From: Arthrobacter pascens
GTDB lineage: Bacteria > Actinomycetota > Actinomycetes > Actinomycetales > Micrococcaceae
Assembly (NCBI RefSeq): GCF_017052465.1
Contig: NZ_JAFHKT010000136.1
Location: forward strand, 1 to 64,000
Reading direction: 5' to 3'
Length of the DNA: 64,000 nt
Below the pieces are notes generated by a model. That model was not told where the DNA came from. It saw only the letters and a list, made by a program, of their open reading frames with translations, and did no database searches. The position numbers and the translations under genes were made by a program. Positions 57,519 to 64,000 of the stretch are shown here, one piece after another. The first letter of the stretch is position 1. Each line of letters opens with the position of its first letter.

Positions 57519-58277
57519 GTGGTCCCGCGGCTCAATCCACTCACCCTGCTGGCCGCGGCCGCCGCCGTCCTGGTCATGACGACGGCGGCATCCAGTTGGG
57601 CGGTGTCCCTCACGGTTGCTTCCGGTGCTGTGGCGCTGGCGGCGGCCCTCGGCCGCGCGCGCCGCGTCCTGCTCGCCGGCGGCGCCATCCTGGCGCCGTT
57701 CTGGCTCTCACTGCTGGTGATGCATGGCCTCTTTTACCCCGAGGGCCGCACCGTGCTCGCGGGGTGGGGTCCGGCCAGGGTTACCGCCGAGGGCATTGGC
57801 TTTGCGTTCGACATGGGGCTGCGCACCTCCGCCTTCGTCCTCGTGCTGATGCTGTTCTCTTTCAGCGTCAGGGTGCCGGACCTGGTGGCGGCGCTGGCCA
57901 CCCTCCGTCTGCCGCCACAGTTCGGCTACGTCCTGGCCTCGACCCTGATGCTGGCTCCCATCATTGCCGTACGCCTCCATACGGTGCGCCAGGCCCAGGA
58001 ATCGCGCGGGCTCGTGGTGGAGAAGGGGCTGGGAAGCCGCCTGAAGGCAGTGCGGCTGCAAATGGTGCCGCTGGTGCTGGGCCTGGTCCACGATGCCGGA
58101 ACCCGCGCGCAGGCGCTTGACGCTAGGGGCTTCCGGCGCGCCGGCCCCAGGACCAGTTACCGTGAGGTTCACGATTCAGCTGCCCAGCGGTTTTTCCGAT
58201 GGGCTATCCTCCTGCTCGCCGGGGCAGCGGTGGTCCTCCGGATCGTGGCATCCGCGTCCGGCGGAGGCCCTGCATGA
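57519..58277 (+). CDS. ECF transporter transmembrane (T) component, CbiQ-like
   Basis: 252 aa, about five to six helices. The cytosolic coupling motifs QAQESRGL and RAQALDARGFRRAG (AxxxRG type) identify the CbiQ/EcfT family. The start is GTG at 57519, four bases after the S-component stop; the longer frame from 57405 lies antisense-like within the S gene. The end overlaps the ATPase gene by ATGA. Confidence 0.87.
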   Translation: MVPRLNPLTLLAAAAAVLVMTTAASSWAVSLTVASGAVALAAALGRARRVLLAGGAILAPFWLSLLVMHGLFYPEGRTVLAGWGPARVTAEGIGFAFDMGLRTSAFVLVLMLFSFSVRVPDLVAALATLRLPPQFGYVLASTLMLAPIIAVRLHTVRQAQESRGLVVEKGLGSRLKAVRLQMVPLVLGLVHDAGTRAQALDARGFRRAGPRTSYREVHDSAAQRFFRWAILLLAGAAVVLRIVASASGGGPA

Positions 58278-59866
58278 GCAGGCAGGAGATGAGCGGACGG
58301 AACACGAGTGGACAGAACGCAGCCCGGACAACTCTGTGCGCGGCCATCGAAGGGTTCACTTTCCACGGCGGCTCCGGGCCTGCGCTGCGGGGGGTTGAGA
58401 TCGAGATCACCCCGGGATCGCTGACTGCGGTGCTTGGGGGTTCCGGGAGCGGCAAGTCGACGCTGGGACGACTGCTCGCCGCCTGGCTGGCGGGAGGGCG
58501 CGATGGCGTGCTCAGGGGGACTCTGCAGCTGGCGGCCGGAGGGCGCCAGGGCGAGGGCTGCCCGCTGGTGTTTTCGGGTACAGGCGATGACCCCCGGATT
58601 GACTCCGCTGCCTGGGCAGACCACGTGGGGTACGTGCCGCAGGATGCTGCGGCCATGCTTTCTGCGGTCCGCGGCACGGTGGAGGAGGAGTTGGCCTTCG
58701 GGCTCGAGAACCGCGGCACGGCGCGGTCCGAGATGACCAGGATCGTGGCTGAGACCGCCCGCCGGACCGGCCTTACCGCGCTCCTGGAACGTGACCCGGC
58801 AACGCTCTCCGGGGGAGAGCTGCGGCGCCTCGCCATCGGCTGTGCCATAGTTACGGGGCCGGGCGTCCTGATCCTCGACGAACCGCTGGCGTCCCTGGAC
58901 CCTGCAGGGGAGCGGACCGTGATGGAGCTCGTCAGGGACGTGCGGGGCCGAGGTGCGGCCGTGGTGGTCTTAAGCCAGCACGCCGATGGGCTCACGCGGC
59001 AGGCCACGCACTGGCTGGTCCTGGAAGACGGTGCGGCCACGGCGGCCGGGCCTCCGGACCGGCTGCTGGCCGGCGGCTCGCTGGCCAGTTCCGGCGTTGT
59101 TGTGGGTGGGCCGCCTGTCCTGCCCGCAGCCGGGGCTGGCTCCCGGCCGGTCGCGGCGGCCGCGCCGGCTGCTGCGTCCGGCCCGGCCCCTGCCCCGGGC
59201 TTACCGCCTGCCCTGCAGCTGGAAGGCGTGTCGTTCGGCTTCGATGCCAACGATCCCGGCTCTCCGCTCCTGCTGAAGAACATCAACCTGGACGTGCGCC
59301 CCGGCGAAATTGTGGCGGTGACCGGTCCGAACGGCGCCGGCAAATCGACCCTGCTGCGACTGTTCAATGGTCTGCTCAGGCCGCTGCGCGGCAATGTCCG
59401 GGTGGCCGGCAAGGGGATCGCGGGCGTTCCGACGGGCGTCGTCGCCGAGCGGCTCGGCCTGCTGTTCCAGCATCCCCACGACCAATTGTTCGAACGGACA
59501 GTGCAGCGGGAGGTGATCTTCGGGCTGGAGCGGCTGTTCGGGCAGCACGCATCGGCGAAGGCCGCTGCGGCGCTGGCCGAGGTGGGGCTCGACGCGTCGG
59601 GCGGCGTCCATCCGCACGAACTGTCCGGTTCAGGCCAGCGCCTGCTGGCGCTGGCCACTGTCCTGGCCCGCGAGCCGGCAGTGCTTGCCCTGGATGAACC
59701 CACGGTCGCGCTGGACGCCCATGGCCTGGACCGGCTGACCGCTGCTATCACAGCGGCAGCCGGCCGCGGCGCCGCCGTCGTCCTGGTGACCCATGACCTG
59801 GCCTTCGCGCGGGCGCACGCCCATAGGACGGTGGAGCTTAAGGACGGAGCCTTGGTGGGCTGCTAG
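58274..59866 (+). CDS. ECF transporter ATPase with two ABC domains (A/A' fusion)
   Basis: 530 aa. NBD1 (about 25-260): Walker A GGSGSGKSTL, signature LSGGELRRLA, Walker B VLILDEPLASLD. NBD2 (about 310-530): Walker A GPNGAGKSTLL, Walker B VLALDEPTVALD. The NBD2 signature reads LSGSGQRLLALA instead of LSGGQRQRLALA, a degenerate C-loop. A Pro/Ala linker joins them. It energises the S/T pair. The stop (59864-59866) interlocks with the convergent lacI-type gene. Confidence 0.88.
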   Translation: MSRQEMSGRNTSGQNAARTTLCAAIEGFTFHGGSGPALRGVEIEITPGSLTAVLGGSGSGKSTLGRLLAAWLAGGRDGVLRGTLQLAAGGRQGEGCPLVFSGTGDDPRIDSAAWADHVGYVPQDAAAMLSAVRGTVEEELAFGLENRGTARSEMTRIVAETARRTGLTALLERDPATLSGGELRRLAIGCAIVTGPGVLILDEPLASLDPAGERTVMELVRDVRGRGAAVVVLSQHADGLTRQATHWLVLEDGAATAAGPPDRLLAGGSLASSGVVVGGPPVLPAAGAGSRPVAAAAPAAASGPAPAPGLPPALQLEGVSFGFDANDPGSPLLLKNINLDVRPGEIVAVTGPNGAGKSTLLRLFNGLLRPLRGNVRVAGKGIAGVPTGVVAERLGLLFQHPHDQLFERTVQREVIFGLERLFGQHASAKAAAALAEVGLDASGGVHPHELSGSGQRLLALATVLAREPAVLALDEPTVALDAHGLDRLTAAITAAAGRGAAVVLVTHDLAFARAHAHRTVELKDGALVGC

Positions 59867-60858
59867 GTGGTCCGGGGAGGGGCCGTGGTTTTGCGGACAA
59901 CGAGATGCGGCGTTCTGACGACGTGGGCGGGCTCCTTCGCTCCTTCGACGCGGTCCACAGCCTGCTTGACCGCTGTTGCAGCGAGCAACGGCGCGTCCTG
60001 GCTGATGGAGGACAGCTGCATGTAGCTGAGCCGGGCAAACTGGCTGTCGTCGTATCCGAGCACGGAGACGTCGTCGGGTATTTTCAGCCCGTCGGCACGA
60101 AAGCCTTCGATCAAGCCGAGGGCAGACCTGTCGTTGAAGGCGACGACGGCTGACGGGAGATCCGCGCGCAGGGACCGGGAGGCCGTTAGGCCGTCCTCTT
60201 CGGTGGGTCCGCCCGGGATGATCTTGGCCTCCAGGCCGTGCCGCTCCATCTCAGTGCGGAAGGCGGCCCGGCGCTGGTCGGCGGAAACGGCGGTGCCGCC
60301 GTCGACATGGACGATGCTCCGGTGGCCGAGGCCGGCCAGATGGTCCACCGCAATGCGGATACCGGCATGGTCGTCGCTGCTGACGGAGTCCACCAGGTCG
60401 CCCACGTCGTTCCGGAGGAGGCTCACCACGGGCACCTGGCGGGCATATCGCTCCAGCTCCTGGCTGCTGAGTGTCGGGGAAATCATGATGAGTGCCTCCG
60501 AGCCGACGTCGAGCAGGGACTCAATGGCGCGGGTCTCGGGGCGGCCGTGGGCGACCGCGCTCAGCGCGATTTCATACCCGCGCGCCGTGGCCTCAGCATA
60601 GGCGGCGTCCACGATTTCGGCATGAAAGGGATGGGCGCTGAAGAAACTCAGGCCCAGGAGCCTGGTGCGGCTACTGCGCAGCAGGCGTGCCCGGCTGTCG
60701 GGCCGGTAGCCGAGTTCCCGTGCCGCCTCCAGGACCTTTTGCCGCGTTGATTCCGCGGCACCCGGCGCACCGCGCATGACGATGGACACCAGTGCCCGCG
60801 AGACACCGGCTGCCCGGGCAACGTCCATGAGCGTCGGGCGCCGCTGCTGTTCCGCCAT
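59863..60858 (-). CDS. LacI-family transcriptional regulator
   Basis: 331 aa. N-terminal HTH PTLMDVARAAGVSRALVSIVMRGA and the hinge helix region, then a periplasmic-binding-like ligand domain (LLGLSFFSAHPFHAEIVDAAYAEA, SVLGYDDSQFARLSYMQLSSI). ATG at 60858 with AGGAGGA is the start. It is divergent from the dehydrogenase gene, and two copies of a TAGAACGATCTA dyad lie between them, so it probably represses both genes and responds to a sugar or polyol. Confidence 0.9.
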   Translation of the reverse strand: MAEQQRRPTLMDVARAAGVSRALVSIVMRGAPGAAESTRQKVLEAARELGYRPDSRARLLRSSRTRLLGLSFFSAHPFHAEIVDAAYAEATARGYEIALSAVAHGRPETRAIESLLDVGSEALIMISPTLSSQELERYARQVPVVSLLRNDVGDLVDSVSSDDHAGIRIAVDHLAGLGHRSIVHVDGGTAVSADQRRAAFRTEMERHGLEAKIIPGGPTEEDGLTASRSLRADLPSAVVAFNDRSALGLIEGFRADGLKIPDDVSVLGYDDSQFARLSYMQLSSISQDAPLLAATAVKQAVDRVEGAKEPAHVVRTPHLVVRKTTAPPRTT

Positions 60859-60884
60859 CTTCCTCCTACTGTCCAAATCATTCT

Positions 60885-60898
60885 ATAGAACGATCTAG
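60885..60898. promoter_or_regulatory. LacI-type operator 1
   Basis: ATAGAACGATCTAG: TAGA-ACGA-TCTA dyad with the central CG typical of LacI-family sites, 27 bp before the regulator's start. Confidence 0.75.
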
Positions 60899-60931
60899 AC
60901 AGCGCTGCGGTGCCATGCAAACATAGTTTCA

Positions 60932-60945
60932 CTAGAACGATCTAG
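60932..60945. promoter_or_regulatory. LacI-type operator 2
   Basis: CTAGAACGATCTAG, a near-perfect dyad repeating 13 of 14 bases of operator 1, with centres 47 bp apart. Confidence 0.75.
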
Positions 60946-60987
60946 ACACCCACTGACACCAATTCCGCATCAACCCCGGGAGTATCC

Positions 60988-62109
60988 ATGAGTTACCTTC
61001 AGCATCCGGTCAGCGCAGACCGGCCGGCCCGCATCGCCCTCCTTGGTGCAGGCTGGATTGGAAGTTTCCACGCCGAGTCTGTGGCCCAGCGAGTTCCTGG
61101 CGCCCGACTGGAAGCCATTGCAGATCCCTCGCTGCCCGCCGTGGAAGCGCTTGCCGGCAGGCTTGGAGTTGCCAAAATCAGCGGCGATTCCGCCGATGTG
61201 TTCAATGATCCGGACGTGGATGCCGTATTGATCGCGGCCCCGGCACGGTTCCACTCGACCCTGATCGCGGCCGCGGCCCGGGCCGGGAAGGACGTGTTCT
61301 GCGAAAAGCCGGGCGGGCGCACCATCGGAGAACTGGACGCGGCGATGGAGGCAGCGGAGGCCGCCGGGATCATCGTTCAGTTTGGCTTCAACCGGCGCTA
61401 CGCCACGGACTTTGCCGCGGCACGGAAGCTGATTGACGACGGCGCCGTGGGAACCCCACAGCTCCTGCGGTCACTGACGCGCGATCCGGGCACGTCAGCC
61501 GGCATAGCCAATCCGGAGCGCATCCCGCCCGGAACGATCTTCCTGGAGACCCTGATCCATGACTTCGACACGCTGAACTGGCTGAACCCCGGCGCCGTTC
61601 CCGTCCGCGTGCACGCCGTGGCAGACGCCCTGGTGGCTCCCGAGGCCAAAGACAGAGGGCTGCTGGACACGGCCGTCGTCACCGTGACCTACAGCAACGG
61701 GGCGATTGCGGTGGCGGAAGCGAACTTCAACGCACTCTACGGCTACGACGTGCGCGGTGAAGTGTTCGGCTCCGCCGGCATGGTGACGGCCGGCGGCCCA
61801 CAGGCCACCAGTGCAACGAGCTACACCGCGGCCGGCACCGGTTCCGCCACGGTCCGTCTGAATGTGGACCTCTTCCACGATGCCTACACGTCGGAAGTAG
61901 CTGACTTCGCCGAAGCGGTGAAAGCCCGCCGCGACGGGGCCAATGCGCCAGCCAAGGCAGGCCCGGGATGGGCAGATGCCCGGAATGCCCTGGCGCTTGC
62001 CCTGGCCGCGGCCCGGTCGGCCGAGACCGGGCAGCCTGTCGAGGTGTCATCGGTTGCGGAGCTGCGGGCAGCCGAGCCGGAACTGCACTTTGTGGGGGAC
62101 GCCGTATGA
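60988..62109 (+). CDS. Gfo/Idh/MocA-family oxidoreductase
   Basis: 373 aa. NAD(P) motif ALLGAGWIGSFHAE, the family EKPGG motif (CEKPGGRTIG) and a C-terminal alpha/beta domain with FGFNRRYATDF and HDFDTLNWL. Closest in feel to myo-inositol 2-dehydrogenases, but the substrate is inferred. Under LacI control by position, and coupled to the next gene by ATGA. Confidence 0.85.
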   Translation: MSYLQHPVSADRPARIALLGAGWIGSFHAESVAQRVPGARLEAIADPSLPAVEALAGRLGVAKISGDSADVFNDPDVDAVLIAAPARFHSTLIAAAARAGKDVFCEKPGGRTIGELDAAMEAAEAAGIIVQFGFNRRYATDFAAARKLIDDGAVGTPQLLRSLTRDPGTSAGIANPERIPPGTIFLETLIHDFDTLNWLNPGAVPVRVHAVADALVAPEAKDRGLLDTAVVTVTYSNGAIAVAEANFNALYGYDVRGEVFGSAGMVTAGGPQATSATSYTAAGTGSATVRLNVDLFHDAYTSEVADFAEAVKARRDGANAPAKAGPGWADARNALALALAAARSAETGQPVEVSSVAELRAAEPELHFVGDAV

Positions 62110-62897
62110 GCTTCCGGCTGGCTGTCTGCGCCGAGATGGTTTACGGCGAACTTCCCCTGGCTGAACGGGTTCACCGGATCCATGGGCAGGGCTTCGAGGT
62201 GGAGCTCTGGGATACCCGCGGCCGCGATATCGGTGCACTTGCCGCCACCGGTGCCCGGTTCTCCTCGATGAGCGGCTACTTCGGCGGCAGCCTCATAGAT
62301 CCGGATGGCGCCCATGAGGTGCTGGCCTCCGCCGAGAAGCTCATCCCGACGGCCGTGGAACTCGGCGCTGAGCGGATGGTGGTTCACCCGGCCGAGCTGG
62401 GAGAGGGAGGCAGGGCGGTCCGGCCGCTTCACCGCTCCACGGGCGAGATGTGGCTGACCGGACTGCGCACGCTTGAGCGCCTCGGTGAGTTGGGCGGGAA
62501 GCATGGTGTGACGTTTGCCTTGGAGAACCTGAACACCGTCCTGGACCATCCGGGCATACCGCTGGCGCGCGCCAAGGACACCCTGGCGCTCGTCTCGGCC
62601 GTGGACCATCCGAACGTGAAGATGATGCTTGACCTCTATCACGCCCAGATCGGGGAGGGGAATCTGATCGAACTCGTGCGGGCTGCCCTGCCCTGGATCG
62701 GAGAGGTGCAGGTGGCGGACGTTCCCGGCCGGTTCGAACCCGGCACAGGGGAGATCAACTACCGTGCAGTCGCCTTGGCGCTGAAGGATGCCGGGTATTC
62801 GGGCGTCATTGGCCTGGAAGCCGGTGCCTCCGGCGGCCAAGGCGTGGAAGCAGGGGACATCGCCCTCGCTGCGTTCCGGTCTGCTTTCGACGTCTGA
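62106..62897 (+). CDS. Hydroxypyruvate-isomerase-like TIM-barrel enzyme
   Basis: 263 aa. Xylose-isomerase-like TIM barrel (PF01261): ENLNT (metal ligand E), MMLDLYHAQI, EVQVADVPGRFEPGTGEINY. The set matches hydroxypyruvate isomerase (Hyi/OtnI), with the metal-binding Glu, Asp, His and Glu spread as expected. Together with the dehydrogenase it may process a polyol or sugar acid. ATG at 62106 overlaps the upstream stop. Confidence 0.85.
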   Translation: MSFRLAVCAEMVYGELPLAERVHRIHGQGFEVELWDTRGRDIGALAATGARFSSMSGYFGGSLIDPDGAHEVLASAEKLIPTAVELGAERMVVHPAELGEGGRAVRPLHRSTGEMWLTGLRTLERLGELGGKHGVTFALENLNTVLDHPGIPLARAKDTLALVSAVDHPNVKMMLDLYHAQIGEGNLIELVRAALPWIGEVQVADVPGRFEPGTGEINYRAVALALKDAGYSGVIGLEAGASGGQGVEAGDIALAAFRSAFDV

Positions 62898-62939
62898 CCG
62901 GCCGGCGGCGAGTCTTGATCTTGCAAACCGTGCGCTGCT

Positions 62940-63647
62940 TTACAACGCGTGAACCGGGCGTGCGGTTGTATCTTCGAGGCTGCTGTCGGTAAGGCGCAGC
63001 TCAGTATGACAGGCGACAAGGAGACGGGGGTCGTGCGTCGAGATCATGACCGCGGCCCCCGTTTCGCACTTTTCGAGCAGGAGCTCGATCAGCAGGCCTG
63101 CGTTGTGGTCGTCTAAAGCCGAGGTCGGTTCGTCGGCGAGAATGACCTGCGCGTCCTTCAGCAGTAGGCGCGCAAGGGCAACCCTTTGTTGTTCGCCACC
63201 GCTTAGCGAATAGACGGCTTTGCCCAGGATGTCGCCCAAACCCACTCGATCGAGCACCTGGAGCATTTTCCTGCGCTTTGTCTCCTTGTTCTGGTGAGAG
63301 TGCTCCAAGGGCACCTGAAGGTTTCTGTCCACGGTCCAGGACTCAATCAGCGCGTAGTTCTGAAAAAGAAATCCGACGGATTCACGGAAGAACCTCCGGC
63401 GCTGGCCGCCCTTCATATGTCCCAGGTTGGTGCCGGCAACGATGAGGTCTCCGCTGTCAATGGATTCGAGGGCACCCACGCAGTTAAGCAGTGTGGTCTT
63501 GCCCGAGCCGCTTTGGCCTCGGACCGCCATCATCTCGCCGCTGCGGACGCCAAATGTCAACCCCGACCAGAGGTTCCGTTCCTTGAAGTTCTTCGCAATC
63601 TCCGTTGCCTCAACAATCGGTGGTGCGCTTTCTGGCTTGAAATTCAT
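62940..63647 (-). CDS. ABC transporter ATP-binding protein (bacteriocin-export type)
   Basis: 235 aa. Walker A GQSGSGKTTL, Q-loop LLFQNYALIESWTVDRNL, signature LSGGEQQRVALARLLL, Walker B VILADEPTSALD. The FQNYALIESWTV stretch resembles ATPases of lactococcin-972-type export systems (TIGR03608) and of the MacB/LolD group. ATG at 63647 with GGAG upstream. It follows a DUF1430-like membrane protein gene by 52 bp. GC content is visibly lower than that of its neighbours. Confidence 0.75.
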   Translation of the reverse strand: MNFKPESAPPIVEATEIAKNFKERNLWSGLTFGVRSGEMMAVRGQSGSGKTTLLNCVGALESIDSGDLIVAGTNLGHMKGGQRRRFFRESVGFLFQNYALIESWTVDRNLQVPLEHSHQNKETKRRKMLQVLDRVGLGDILGKAVYSLSGGEQQRVALARLLLKDAQVILADEPTSALDDHNAGLLIELLLEKCETGAAVMISTHDPRLLVACHTELRLTDSSLEDTTARPVHAL

Positions 63648-63699
63648 CTCATCTCCATATGGTGCATGGGCGGTTCTTTTGCCGTTGGTGATCTGAGGC

Positions 63700-64000
63700 T
63701 CAGCGGGCAAAGCGTTCGTAGAGCGCCTTCTGCTGTCGTCCGGTGAGTGCGACAGTTGCCAGCATGAACAATGCAATGGCGCAAAGGCACATGTAAAAGC
63801 TTGGCAGCGACGTCACGGCGCGTAGGAGAATCTCAGCAGCGAGCACGCCACCCGCAATGAGCCCTGTAAGGAGGAAGTATTCGGCGTGCATGGATGCAAA
63901 TCTCTTGCCGTGGACTGCCTCAATGAACAACCTTTGACGATTTCTTTCGAAGTAGACCCGGGTCAAAACCACACCTACGATCAGAAGCATTGTTACGAAC
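63700..64000 (-). CDS. C-terminal part of a membrane protein, DUF1430/bacteriocin-associated type (partial)
   Basis: The frame is open to the window edge (upstream codons F-V-T precede the ATG at 63990), so only about 99 C-terminal residues are visible. They hold three helices (LLIVGVVLTRVYF, YFLLTGLIAGGVLAAEILL, CLCAIALFMLATVAL) and RVYFERNRQRLFIEAVHGKRF, which resembles the end of bacteriocin-associated seven-helix proteins (DUF1430, TIGR01654) that accompany lactococcin-972-type ABC ATPases. The identity is a pattern match, not a search result. Confidence 0.5.
   Translation of the reverse strand, partial: FVTMLLIVGVVLTRVYFERNRQRLFIEAVHGKRFASMHAEYFLLTGLIAGGVLAAEILLRAVTSLPSFYMCLCAIALFMLATVALTGRQQKALYERFAR

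Overview
The window is high-GC actinobacterial chromosome, most like Arthrobacter/Pseudarthrobacter (Micrococcaceae). The basis is gene content and synteny: sigA next to a DUF7455 protein and parE; sepH, DUF4193, DUF3093, dut, DUF3710, an OB-fold protein and DUF3159 in a row; paired TrkA proteins; a SucB/DlaT-type E2 next to lpdA and pepA; and frequent GTG/TTG starts. Genus is an inference from memory of these families, not from a search. I saw no rRNA, tRNA, CRISPR array or prophage.

Layout. 1-118: 3' end of an IS110-family transposase. 224-7575: a membrane Ser/Thr kinase, a TIGR01777 epimerase, a giant tricorn-type protease, an OsmC protein and a small membrane protein. 7732-12769 (minus): E2 acyltransferase, lipoamide dehydrogenase and leucyl aminopeptidase. 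13029-16743: PAC2 protein, MFS transporter, DUF4192 protein. 17090-21157: primary sigma factor, zinc-ribbon protein, topoisomerase IV subunit B. 21202-28985: a BlaI/M56 regulatory pair divergent from cydA-cydB-cydDC (cytochrome bd oxidase and its fused ABC exporter). Three TTCTAC-N5-GTAGAA dyads lie between them, one on the predicted cyd -10. 28995-35857: tandem GNAT, DinB, ParC, and a GNAT/acyl-CoA synthetase fusion. 35901-45233: DUF5998, phosphodiesterase-like enzyme, thymidine kinase, SepH, the conserved dut cluster and two TrkA proteins. 45326-54470: KimA-like K+ transporter, RNA methyltransferase, aconitase, Dxs and a WGR-like protein. 54505-59866: aldo/keto reductase, nucleoside hydrolase and a complete ECF transporter (S, T, double ATPase), a probable nucleoside or base salvage module. 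59863-62897: LacI regulator with two matching operators, divergent from a Gfo/Idh/MocA dehydrogenase and a hydroxypyruvate-isomerase-like enzyme. 62940-64000 (minus): an ABC ATPase and the C-terminus of a membrane protein resembling lactococcin-972-type export/immunity systems, lower in GC and cut by the window edge.

Two points stand out. The BlaI-type repressor probably controls cytochrome bd oxidase and the CydDC exporter rather than a beta-lactamase. Eight genes share one promoter geometry: a TAnnnT-like hexamer exactly 6 nt before the start codon, as expected of leaderless transcripts. In two of them the hexamer reuses the stop codon of the upstream gene.
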